In this document: one piece after another, positions 1-9,532 of the stretch
Numbering within the stretch: the first letter of the stretch is position 1
Layout: each line of letters starts with the position of its first letter
Assembly (NCBI GenBank): GCA_963978895.1
Contig: OZ022245.1
Span: 7,252,542 to 7,316,541, forward strand
Origin: Erpobdella octoculata
Lineage: Eukaryota > Annelida > Clitellata > Hirudinida > Erpobdellidae
Length of the DNA stretch: 64,000 bases
Direction: 5' to 3'
Translations under genes and position numbers: made by a program
The notes under the pieces: model-generated
The model's input: only the letters and a program-made list of their open reading frames with translations
Databases searched by the model: none
What the model was told of the DNA's origin: nothing

Positions 1-281
1 CACAACCACACCATATCATAGCAACCACCCAATAAAATTTTCCTATGGTAGTACAGGGCTTGAAAGTGGATTGAGCTGTGATCAACTAGGATCCAAAGCA
101 CTGTCCCTGGTTGAGTGCATGTAGGTACGAACACCACAGCTATACGAAGTATGACTAGATTTTTCAATGTGGTAAACCAGCTAAAAACAATCAATAGTTT
201 TTATGAACAATCAAAGGCTTTATTAATTTTTTATTTTTTTAGCTTTGAAATAGGTAAATAAAAAGTACAGTTGGTTATCTA

Positions 282-1410
282 TCATTTCTTTTTATTTACA
301 TTTTTCCTGTTTGAATAGTTTCTGCTTTTTGGTTCCGTGGTAACCTTGATGTCCTTCCCACTCTCGAGCCTAAGCTGATTCTTATTGAAGTTTTGTTTCG
401 AATTAGAAATGCTTTCAGTCGCACCAACGATTTCGAATCCTGCACTTTTAAAAAGCTCTACTTGTTTCTCTCTTTCCTCTTTCAACATTATATGTTTAAT
501 AACCATAGCTTCCAGCTTCCCTGGTTGTCTGTCTTCAGATTTCTCAGGAAGAATCTGGAAAAGTCTTTTCAGCGGTGCTGGTAGAGACGCGTTGACGCCC
601 GACAGGCGAGCCAGGTCTGCAGCCTGAGGTTTGAAACCTGCTCCAAGATACCTGGAGCAGATTTCTTTAGACTTCTGAGGCTCAAGTTTCTCCCAGTGTT
701 TGATGACTCTCGTATCGTGTTTTCTTACTTCATCTAAAGTTTTAAGCATGCATTTTGATTTCAAAAGTTTTCTGGCTCCCTCGACACTGATCGGAAAACT
801 TTCCGATATCTTCTCCGGCGTCCATTCTTCCGGGTATTCAGCGTTCAGATAGCGAATCTGCTCCTTGGCATCGTAGGTCAGCAAATTCGGTTCTTGTTCT
901 TTCTTGAAGTATTTTTTTTCTATGATTTTATTTTTCAACCATTGTTTAGCTTTTTTCTCAGCTCTAAATAATAAATTATGATTTTGTATATATTTTACAA
1001 ACAACAACAAAGTCACATTGAAATAACAAAACGACAACCTTATCATTTCATCCCTGCTCAATGTATAATCGCCGCTGCTTCTGACCTCGTCGTGCAGGCT
1101 GGCAAAATGTTCGGCAGTTTCTAATAAAAGATCCTGTTCTGCAGGATCTTGCGGCATGGCGGTTTTTTGCCATTTCGTTGTTGAATTGCTTTTTACTGCG
1201 GTTGCTACTGCTAAAATAATAATTTTAAATAACTTTAATTTAAACGCAATCTAATGAAAAGTCAATGAAAGCTATTTCGTGTTAAGAGTGTAAAAGACTG
1301 TAAGTCAAAATTCAAAATAACTTACCGGGCCGATTAAACCTAAACCTTCTAGAAAAGCGTTTAGAAGTAATATTAAAAGTTCCTAATACAAAATTCTTGA
1401 AGAGAGACAT
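282..1410 (-). CDS. NGRN: Neugrin-like mitochondrial protein, 3 exons, 312 aa
   Basis: Exons are 1410-1326, 1210-1039 and 963-282 (stop TGA at 284-282). Junctions are CCCG|GTAAGT to TTTTAG|CAG, and AAG|GTTGTC to TTTAG|AGC; all keep frame. Exon 1 encodes a basic, acid-free start (MSLFKNFVLGTFNITSKR...) that looks like a mitochondrial targeting peptide. Residues about 113-165 carry the neugrin signature QIRYLNAEYPEEWTPEKISE followed by KLLKSK, like QIRYL..EFPE.W...AE.F....RR.LKSK in vertebrate NGRN. Family knowledge: NGRN is a mitochondrial matrix protein needed for 16S rRNA stability and mitoribosome function. The C-terminus is lysine/asparagine rich. The second intron is only 75 bp and free of stops, so its retention would give a 337-aa form with an odd hydrophobic insert; I prefer splicing. 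A poly(A) signal AATAAA lies on the minus strand at 224-219. The family call is good; the exact 5' end is inferred. Confidence 0.8.
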
Positions 1411-2503
1411 GTTGTATATTAAAATCTGGTCGTTAATAATAAAATGCAAGAACAAATACTATACGGTCAAAGCGTGTTTTGTATTAATAAATTTTTAAAA
1501 GTGAATTTTCGGGAATGTTTACAGCATATTTCAGCGACGTTTATGCAGGTATAAGTAGCAAGCTGCTTCCAAAAATGATTTAATTTTTATATAAGCAGCC
1601 AAATTAAAAGTTTTGGACAAAAAATGTTTTTTTTAATGGCTAATTTGGGTAATTAGCCGGTCATATTCGACAGATTTTTTTAAATTGAATTTTATTGTTA
1701 ACTCTCTTTATTATGGTTTTGCTGACACTGCTCTTTCTCCGCTTATTTAATTCTTCAATTCTGCTGCGCGTCTAGCCTCACTCACTTCTCGATTCTCTCA
1801 TATTTCTCCTTCTCTTGTTCTTTTGCACTGGTTACCTCTTACTCTTAGATACAGTGGTCAGGCACGGTCCCACTATTGGGGATGCTGGGAATACACCTCC
1901 ACCAGCCTAAGTGCTCATTTTTTCATTGAATAAATAAAGTTAAACCTATAACAAAACAACCCGCCGCAGAAGAATACCCAGATGGTTATAAAATATGAAT
2001 AAATCTGTTGGCATCAGCAATGGGCAATTAATATCTCATTAGGGTATATATACCTAACCTCTTTTGTTTTTTACTTCCAAAATAACCTAATGACCGGGGG
2101 GGGGAGGAAGTTGTCGGAGGCTTCAAGCTCTTGCTTTATAGTTTGTCTTGAGGAGCTGTAGTAAAACGTTGTGGTTGGTGAACCACGGGTGAAATAGTTT
2201 CGTTTACTATAATGTTGTATTCAAATAGAACTTTCCAAGTCTATCAAATATTTCAGAGTAAAGCTGATACAGAGTTGATTGTAAAAAATTAAGCCTTTCT
2301 GAAACTGCTCTAACTGCAGATTCCTTATTGGTAAAGAAATTCTTACAAAATAAAACAATCAGTTTTGACTAGTTTTGATTTTAGAGGCACTTGTTAAGTG
2401 ATAAGTTTGTTTTCTGTAAAAAAAATATGTTCTTAACAAAGCTTCCAATTGTTTGTTGTTTGATGAATTGATGATACAAAACTAATTCCACAACTCCCAA
2501 CGT
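1411..2503. other. Intergenic, no gene; contains one LINE scrap
   Basis: No coding region is supported apart from the LINE fragment at 1690-1860. A poly-G tract lies near 2095-2104. The rest is AT-rich sequence of unknown origin upstream of the neugrin-like gene. Confidence 0.5.
1690..1860 (+). repeat. CR1/L2-type LINE ORF2 C-terminal fragment
   Basis: Translated on the plus strand it gives NSLYYG, then FNSAARLAS and LVLLHWLPL, the conserved block near the end of CR1/L2-type LINE ORF2 proteins. It has a stop and is cut off at both ends. It matches the longer copy at 3209-3742 closely in wording but is more decayed. No 3' tail is visible here. Confidence 0.75.
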
Positions 2504-2697
2504 GTGTAAAGCAGAGGCGTGGATTGGTAGGGGCTGAGGGGGGCCATGGCCTTCCTCAAGATTTTCCCACCAAATAGAAAAATATCTTTTCTAGCTAACC
2601 CATGAACGAGTATTTAGATTAGTTGATAAAACAGTATTTATCATACTTTTTAAATTATATTACTTATAATCTACAGCTAAGATTTTTCTATCTTTTA

Positions 2698-3045
2698 GTG
2701 CTTAGTTTCTCGCGCCTCTTACTTTTCTCATATCTCTCCATATCTTTTTCTTCTTCTCTTGCTTCCTCTTAGATATAGGGTGATTTTTAAAATTTGCTTA
2801 CTAATGTTTAAAATTGAAAATTGCTCTTCTCCACTCTTTTTTTCTGTTAAGCATTCTTTTGCTGAACACTCTTTTTCCTACTCTGGTCCTTTTCTCTGGA
2901 ACTCTCTTCATACTTCTATTACTAAATCTATTTCTCTCACTGTTTTCCGTCGGGGCTTAAAACCTATCTGTTTAATAAGTTCGTGTCCGAGCGCTATTGA
3001 ACGCCAAGTAAATAGCGCTATAAAAATGTAATGGATTGATTGATT
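2698..3045 (+). repeat. CR1/L2-type LINE 3' fragment with GATT tail
   Basis: This is a 5'-truncated copy of the family at 3209-3810. It encodes ...PLRYRVIFKICL, ...SYSGPFLWNSL and TVFRRGLK, then the non-coding AATAGCGCTAT motif and a short (GATT)n tail at about 3034-3050. An internal block of about 60 nt present in the other copy is missing. Confidence 0.75.
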
Positions 3046-3208
3046 GATTGCTTGCTTTCGGTCCATCCGATCAAACTCGTATGAAATTTAGAACCTTGTA
3101 TCTGTCCTAGCTTGAGGAACAATAAACATATTTTTATCTTACCCGGTTGCTTGAGCTCTCTCACCAAGATTTTTCTAATTCATTTTAAATTATTTTTATT
3201 AGCTCACA

Positions 3209-3770
3209 CACGATTTTATCAAGCAGCTTCGTCCACTTCTGGATGATCCTTCGCTGCAACTTCTAGTCTCTTCTCTTGTCCTGTCTCGAATTGACTACTG
3301 CAATTCTCTATACTATGGTCTTCCTGACACTACCCTCTATCCTCTCTCTAAAGCCTTCAACTCGGCTGCTCGCTTAGTTTCTCGCACCTCCTACTCCTCT
3401 CACATCTCTCCATCTCTTGTTCTTCTCCATTGGCTTCCTCTCAGATATAGGGTGATTTTTAAAATATGTTTAATAATGTACAAAATAAAAAATTGCCTTT
3501 CTCCTCTCTACTTAACTAATTTAATACATATCCCTCCTAAGTCTGGTCTTCGTTCTTCTTCTCGTAATCACTCTCGCATCTTCACTATTAAGCATTCTTT
3601 TGCTAAACGCTCTTTCTCCTACTCTGGCCCCTATCTCTGGAACTCTCTTCCTTCTTCTCTTACTAACTCTACTTCTCTCACAGTTTTCCGTCGTGGACTT
3701 AAAACATATCTGTTTACTAAGTTCACGACCGAGCGCTATTGAACACTGCGGAAATAGCGCTATATAAATA

Positions 3771-3810
<40 letters not shown>
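3209..3810 (+). repeat. CR1/L2-type LINE ORF2 C-terminus with GATT tail
   Basis: A 177-codon open frame (3209-3742) encodes the end of a LINE ORF2: RIDYCNSLYYGLPDT, FNSAARLVSRTSY, LHWLPLRYRVIFKICL, YSGPYLWNSLPSS and TVFRRGLKTYLF. This is the usual order in CR1/L2 clades. After the stop come GAGCGCTATTGAAC, AATAGCGCTATATAAAT and a (GATT)n microsatellite tail at 3771-3810, the 3' end type used by L2-like elements. The copy is truncated well inside the RT domain, so it is dead, but the remaining frame is clean. Confidence 0.85.
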
Positions 3811-3811
<1 letters not shown>

Positions 3812-4194
3812 GAATTTAGATTAGTTGATGAAAACAGTATTTATCATACTTGTTGATTAATATCCAGTTACTTAAATCTCTGCTAGTATTTTTCAATCTT
3901 TTAGTACCCTTAGTCTATTTTATCTTGATGATTCAGTGGACAATTTTGTAAAAATGAAAGAACGTATACCCTTTGTTACATTCATAATTTAAACGCTTTT
4001 TGTCTGCATTCAATATTAAATAAAAGTTAACTTTTTTGAACTGTGTTTTTAAACTAATAGGCTGATTTACATAAAAATACAACATACAAATGTATATTGG
4101 GATGGTCATTTTTGTTTGAAGATTCTCTGGGTTTAAGTTAAAAAATCTTCGCCCCCCCTCAACATTTTGCTGAATCCACGCCTCTGGTGTAAAG

Positions 4195-4600
4195 TTTGAT
4201 TCACCCGTTCACCTTGTGTAGATGTACACTGACGTTTGCTTTTCTTTTTAAATTGGGCATTTTCTCAAAATGATTTTGAATAATGGTGTTTACATTCGCC
4301 CCAGTATCTAATCTAAATTTTATAGGCTGTCCATCAACCATCTTGAACGTAGGTATACGATAAAATCAAATTTCTATTTGCAACAGATGAATTAATAGTA
4401 TATTTCTGAATTTCGTTGTTTGCGTGGGTTGCATTTACCCGCTTTAAACAGCACTTCCAAGCAAACGCAAACTGATTCATTTTTGCACAGGAGGAGCACT
4501 GCTTTCCGTAAGCGGGTCATTTCTTTGGTAAGTATAAGCTCCGCCAAAATTGTTACACTGCTTGACTTCTTCAAAATAAAATGTTGGCTTTGATTGCTGG
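4195..4600 (-). pseudogene. Ty3/Gypsy-type retroelement relic: zinc knuckle and protease
   Basis: On the minus strand one frame gives CPAYGKQCSSCAKMN, the second half of a retroviral-type zinc knuckle, around 4470-4520. Another frame gives MVDGQPIKFRLDTGANVNTI around 4270-4340. LDTGA is the catalytic motif of a retropepsin. The order (knuckle, then protease) is that of a Gypsy gag-pol junction, but the two pieces are out of frame with stops. No LTRs are visible nearby. It is a short dead fragment. Confidence 0.7.
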
Positions 4601-4796
4601 ATACTTTTGTTTCTCTTTCCTGTGATTTTTTTTTAAATTTGGCTATGACAATTAATCTCCAAGTCTTTCTTTACGGATTGGCTGTTGAAGTTGAAAGCGT
4701 TAAATATCGGGAGAGTCTCAACACCAAGGAGACTCAACAAAAGTGCAATCTTAATTTTATTTGGTCAGGTTTGTCGAGAAATTCACGCTACTAAAT

Positions 4797-4837
4797 CATT
4801 CATAGTGGCAATTGAAACTTTAATCAGCTGAATCAAC
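4797..4837 (+). repeat. 41-bp direct repeat, left copy (right copy 8058-8096)
   Basis: The stretch beginning ATTCATAGTGGCAATT and ending TCAGCTGAATCAACT occurs here and at about 8058-8096, in the same orientation, with about one mismatch. The right copy overlaps the start of the LRR protein gene. The two copies enclose the Helitron-like element and the whole LRR gene. Confidence 0.75.
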
Positions 4838-6205
4838 TGTCTGTGTGCATGTCTGTTCTGTATGTCCTTTATGCATTGCTATATCATTCATCCGATAGTA
4901 ATAAAATTTTCACACACATTTGAAAATCACTAGGGGAAGGTTTTTGTAGAAAAATAAAAAATCTTTTAAAATACCACTTTTTTGTGAACTAAAAAGAAGA
5001 AAATAATTTTTCTCCGGGATGTTTGAGAAATGTCTTGATGGAGGCATGCATTAATTGTGGACATTCGCATAACGAATATATTTTTTTTCAACTAAAAACG
5101 TGGGGCGCCTTTTAATAATTTTTAGAAGTTATTTCTCTTCTCAAAAATTTCAGCTAATATTATATTTTCAGATCTCGATCATCTCGGTTTCATCTTGTAT
5201 GAGATATGCAAGATATGGACTATAAACTATACAAGAAATTTCTAAAGGTTAAAGCACACAAAACAATTAGTAAATGTAGACTTACTAGATGTTTTCGAAG
5301 AAAAAGCGGGACAATCTCTATTTTCAGAATCAAATTCTCATGTATAATTTTTTTTATTTTGGAATAGCGAGACAGAAGGCGGGACAAATATTTAAAAAAG
5401 CGGATATATCCTGCTTAAAAGTTAGCAGATGGTTGTTTTTAGTTAAATTTGACGATAGGAAGTGCTTCAAAAATCGATAGAAATATACCCACGGACAAAC
5501 AAATAGACAGGCAAGAAAGCAAGTTAAGAAAAACGTCGTATAACCATGGACAAACAGACAGACAAGAAAGCAAGTTAAGAAGCTCGCGGTAAAAATGAGA
5601 TCGGTTACAAAAACAGAAACTGGAGAGCGAGCGTGAGCGGGAACTAGAGAATGTGTGAGAAAGGGAAAGCAAGCGGAACGGAAAAGTGACCGGGAGCGAA
5701 AAACAAGCGGGAAAAAGAAAGGGACCGGGAATGGGAGAGCAAGCCTGGAAGGAAACGGGAGCGAGAGAGAATAGCGATAGAAAAACTGAACCGCTGGAGC
5801 GATTTTGATTAAATTTGGCAAGGATGTAGTTCTTATATAGGGAAAAAAAATTAAAAAAAGGTTTGGACTCCCTACTCCGATCCCCCGGCTCAGGGGAACC
5901 AAAAAACCCTTTCCACGCCAAAAGTCCCAGGCCATCAAAGGTAACTGCGTAATAAAATTCAAATTTAGGTTACGTAATAACGTTTGAAGGCTTCAAGAAA
6001 CTTTTAGCCAGTTTTAGCAAATCTATTTTACGTTTTATGGGCTAAAAGAAGTTAGAAAAGAGTGGAAAAGAGAAAATGAGCCGGAACGGGAAAGCGACCG
6101 GAAGAGGGAGAACAAACGGAGAAAGAAACGGGAACAAGAGAAAAAAAAACGATAAAAAAACCTCTGAAACTGAAAACCCCGAGCAACGCCGGGTAACCCC
6201 GCTAG
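4838..6205 (+). mobile_element. Helitron-like non-autonomous element, family 1
   Basis: The right end reads CCGAGCAACGCCGGG, TAACCCCG, then CTAG at 6202-6205 followed by T. A hairpin a few bases before CTRR with T after it is the Helitron 3' terminus pattern. The left part carries TTATGCATTGCTATATCATT followed by CATCCGATAGTAATAAAATT, the 5' block shared with the copies at 40257 and 41248. The interior has a GGGAACGGGAAAGCGACC-type purine-rich minisatellite (about 5620-5770 and 6055-6150), which gives long antisense open frames that are not genes. No Rep/helicase is present. The exact 5' boundary is uncertain. Confidence 0.65.
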
Positions 6206-6408
6206 TTTGATATAACTTTGTTGTTCAACTAATTTGGAGATGTTTATTATTTTACAAGCTAGACAAGGCAACAATATTATAGATATAATACATGTTATAA
6301 AACGATAAAAATATTCTGGTAATAAAATCAATTGTAAATATTATGATACTATGATTATAACGACAATTATAATAAAACAGCTTGGATCATAATGGAAGAT
6401 AATGGGAA

Positions 6409-8061
6409 TTAATGATTGACAGTTGGAATCTCTTTTCCAGTAAGTTCAAAATATTTTTTGTAAACCATTTTTAAATGTTTTTGAAGATCCATCTTATCTA
6501 ACATGTGCTCAATCAAATTAACTTCAAGAAGCCAGTTTTCGAAAAAGTTGAATAGTTCTCTCCATAGAACATCTGGCAAACTTGCAGCAGTAACTATTTC
6601 GTAAAGCCTTTGTGTTTTATATTCAGGTATATGCATCGATGCTTTAATAAAATTTCTTATTTCTTTTTTCGTTATGCCAAATGGGATTAAGCGACTGAAA
6701 GTGTTTACAAAATTAAGGTTCCAGTTTACTTGGAATTCAAGACTGCTGGCAGCTTCTTGCGAACCATAATAATAAATTCCTTTGTACAAATATTCAAGAA
6801 TGATAGGTAAGTTTTCTCTTATTTTGGCATAACAATGTTTGTTACTCAACAACAACATTAGGCGATCAAAGCAAAGAATGTATGAGTGCTTTTTCAAAAG
6901 ATTGTATCTCAATAATGATACCCATAAATCAACACCAGCGTCAGTGTACACTGAGTTTGAATCTGTTTCATACTCAAAGCAACCCAACTCCAAAAATTCA
7001 AACTTTCTTGCATGGTACCACTTAAATATGCTTTTTGAAGTTATAATTGAATTAGTCATGTCAAAATGTTTCAAGCACGATAACATGTCTACCATTTTGT
7101 ATATCGGATTTAAATTTGTGAGTGGTTCCCATGTTATATTATGACTTAAATCAATCCATGTCAACTTTGAAAGTTGTGATATTGTATCTAATATATTGTA
7201 TAAGACACCAAACCAAAATCCAATTAAAGCTAACTTTGTAAGGTTAATAAAGGTTCCTAATTTTTTCAAAAGATTTGAAGTGTATGTCCAACCAGTAATA
7301 GACAAAGTTTTTAGGTTTCTACAAGGAAAATCAAGGTTGATGAGATCCAAAATATCTGTTTTGTTATAATACTTAATAGTTACGCCTCTCATTCGACTTC
7401 CATTACAAAAACAGTTTAGAAAAAGCCGGCTTAGATTTGGACATAACCACTTTGACGAACTGTTTTCATTTTTGTTGCGATAAATATCCAACTCGAAACA
7501 ATCGACGTCCAATTCTAATTCTTCAAGAGTTACTGATTGAGATATTTTCTCACAAAGAGCGTCGTACAATTTACAATCAAAAACAATTGAATTTCTGTTC
7601 ATATCAGAAAATTTTCTTGTAATTGATCTGTCTGTAAACAAAAAATTTCTTTTCAACTCTACTTTCATTCCCAGACTTCTGAAATGTACATTCTCTTTTT
7701 TTAACTCTCTGTTTCTTTCAAAAAAGATTGAAATCAATTTATAACTTTTCCATGTGGTCAGCTTTTCCAGGAAATCATAATGCTTTACAATATCAAACTC
7801 TGGTAAAATTAGCTTGTCATAGTCTTTCATTTCTAAATATAACGGTAATAAATAACTATTTTGAATTTTCACTCCCAACTCTTCACTTCTTTTTAAAATA
7901 TCCTGAAACATATTGAAGTTTAGTTTTACGTTTTTTTTAACTTTGAAGTTGCTATTTGTGTCATCTATTGATTGTTCAAGAAGAACTTCTTCAAAATTAA
8001 ATATTATGATGTCAGTGCAAGATAATTTAAGAGATAGAATATTGCCATAGCTTCCATTCAT
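6409..8061 (-). CDS. Leucine-rich-repeat protein, single exon, 550 aa (ZYG11/ZER1-like?)
   Basis: The frame is uninterrupted from ATG at 8061 to TGA at 6409. The open frame continues upstream only to a non-ATG codon, so I chose this ATG (MNGSYGNILSL...). The middle contains degenerate leucine-rich repeats: LEELELDVDCFELDI, LCPNLSRLFLNCF, CRNLKTLSITGW, INLTKLALIGF and LSKLTWIDLSHN. A helical C-terminal third follows (DLWVSLLRYNLLKKHS..., AASLPDVLWRELFNFFENW). LRRs followed by an armadillo-like helical part resemble ZYG11/ZER1 substrate adapters of CUL2 ubiquitin ligases, but I cannot confirm a VHL-box, so this is a suggestion only. No signal peptide or membrane segment is seen. Being intronless it could be a retrocopy; no poly(A) tail is visible. 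A 41-bp repeat overlaps its start. Confidence 0.6.
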   Translation of the reverse strand: MNGSYGNILSLKLSCTDIIIFNFEEVLLEQSIDDTNSNFKVKKNVKLNFNMFQDILKRSEELGVKIQNSYLLPLYLEMKDYDKLILPEFDIVKHYDFLEKLTTWKSYKLISIFFERNRELKKENVHFRSLGMKVELKRNFLFTDRSITRKFSDMNRNSIVFDCKLYDALCEKISQSVTLEELELDVDCFELDIYRNKNENSSSKWLCPNLSRLFLNCFCNGSRMRGVTIKYYNKTDILDLINLDFPCRNLKTLSITGWTYTSNLLKKLGTFINLTKLALIGFWFGVLYNILDTISQLSKLTWIDLSHNITWEPLTNLNPIYKMVDMLSCLKHFDMTNSIITSKSIFKWYHARKFEFLELGCFEYETDSNSVYTDAGVDLWVSLLRYNLLKKHSYILCFDRLMLLLSNKHCYAKIRENLPIILEYLYKGIYYYGSQEAASSLEFQVNWNLNFVNTFSRLIPFGITKKEIRNFIKASMHIPEYKTQRLYEIVTAASLPDVLWRELFNFFENWLLEVNLIEHMLDKMDLQKHLKMVYKKYFELTGKEIPTVNH

Positions 8062-8096
8062 AGTGGCAATTAAAACTTTAATCAGCTGAATCAACT

Positions 8097-8544
8097 AAAA
8101 CGGTTCACAATTGTTTAAACTCCTACTGATTCACCTTTCAATAGATATAACAGCTAATTTAATACAATTACATTAATATAAAACAAATAGTAACACAAAT
8201 ACAAATACAATATAAGTGGAATGTAACACAGCCTGAATATAATATAAAATTATATAATATAAAACAAAATAAAATAATGTAGTATTATAATAGCCTAGCG
8301 TCACTCACTCATTCACTGATGTCCGCTTAATTTATAGCGCTGTACAAAAGTGTTGTTTTGCCATATAAAAAAAATATTTTTTTTAATAAAAGTTTAATGT
8401 ATAAAATTATGACAATTTAAAAAAATCAATATCAATCTCAAAAAGCAATTGAGTGTACAATGCCCGGGGTTTTCTATCGTTTTTCTCTCGCACACGTTTC
8501 CTTCTTCACTTGCTCTCCCGATTTATTGCTAAGGTGCAATTAGG

Positions 8545-8575
<31 letters not shown>
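8097..8575. other. AT-rich interval with Helitron-like scrap and (TA)n
   Basis: No gene is seen. At 8458-8525 the text GCCCGGGGTTTTCTATCG... CTTGCTCTCCCG is a reverse-oriented fragment of Helitron-like family 1. A (TA)n tract at 8549-8575 is the insertion site of the BEL element that follows. Confidence 0.6.
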
Positions 8576-8579
<4 letters not shown>

Positions 8580-8752
8580 CGTTAGAAATTCTTTCGCTAA
8601 TTTCTATTTTACACTACGCAACTCGACGACAATCCTTCGAGAACTTTCTTTATTTCAACTCGACGAAACAACAACAAAACTCGCTGGAAGAAAATCAAAA
8701 AAACCAAAGAAACTAAATAAAAGTTAATTCCTAACAAAAAGTCTCCCGAACA
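8576..8752 (-). repeat. 3' LTR of the BEL element
   Basis: A 177-bp repeat, TG...CA ended, nearly identical to 14342-14519. On the plus strand it starts TGTTCGTTAGAAATTC and ends GTCTCCCGAACA. Confidence 0.92.
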
Positions 8753-8763
8753 TTCTCCCCTTC
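8753..8763 (-). other. Polypurine tract of the BEL element
   Basis: On the minus strand GAAGGGGAGAA directly abuts the TG of the 3' LTR, the position and composition expected of the plus-strand primer. Confidence 0.75.
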
Positions 8764-9532
8764 GTGATGTATCAACATCACTCAAAGGACGGAAACTAAA
8801 ATTAATCTCTATTGATCGATAATTAAACTTCACATTGTTATGTTACAAGTTTAGGACGGAATGACAGTACATCAGTAATTCGGTCGCACGTTTAATTCAA
8901 TTCATGTAAAGCAAACAATTCAATAAAGAAGCCATTACAATTTAAGCCAGTTCAAATAAGCTGGAACAACCAGAAACTGCAGAAGCTATCTACTCGCGTT
9001 TAAAGTAAAACATCATGAAAAACATTTTTAATTGAATGAGAAATTCGAATCTGCTCATCATATCAAATTAAATTCAGTTGCGCGGATAAGGTGTGATCAC
9101 ACTTGTTCAATAATCCATATTACAAATGCCATGTCAGTCATAGGTTCAATGTTTCCGTTTCAAGGACAGACAGAGCAACAAAATTCGAAGTTTGAAAATT
9201 CAAATGTCAATAACATTTAATGTCTAAATGATAACGATCATATATTATAATAAATATCGAGTCAACAAAACCAACGTAATAATCTCATAGAATATTGCTA
9301 TCATAATATTGAATTGCAAGTGATTGCAACATCTCGATCATCATCAGAATTCATAAACGTCTAATCATTCAATTAAATTTACGATCACTCTATGAAATCA
9401 TCAAAAGTAATTACAATCTTTCGGACGTCTTAAAGAAGCCTAATGTTCTTAGTATTTCAAAGTCTAATATTATTCGGACACTCTATTTAAAAAGATCATG
9501 TTATTACGCTCAGGCAAAACTATCGAAAACAT
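8764..9532 (-). other. 3' untranslated part of the BEL element
   Basis: AT-rich internal sequence between the integrase stop and the polypurine tract. No coding frame or known motif is seen. Confidence 0.6.

Larger units (their letters stand above)
2512..4186. mobile_element. hAT-type non-autonomous element with 8-bp TSD
   Basis: The ends are inverted repeats: CAGAGGCGTGGATT at 2512 and AATCCACGCCTCTG ending at 4186. An exact 8-bp target duplication GTGTAAAG flanks them (2504-2511 and 4187-4194). CAGRGGCG ends with 8-bp duplications are typical of the hAT superfamily. No transposase is present. The interior holds two LINE fragments (2698-3045, 3209-3810). About 85 bp beginning TTTAGATTAGTTGAT occur on both sides of the LINE material (about 2618-2700 and 3815-3900). 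A related copy lies at 48407-50506 and shares both terminal halves. Confidence 0.85.

Noticed and set aside
964..1038. A membrane segment in the neugrin-like protein (FCYFNVTLLLFV)
   Set aside because: It is the translation of the 75-bp in-frame intron; the family has no membrane segment there.
8062..8094. An earlier start of the LRR protein (IQLIKVLIAT...)
   Set aside because: It would need a TTG start, and this stretch is the 41-bp direct repeat also found at 4797; the first ATG is at 8061.
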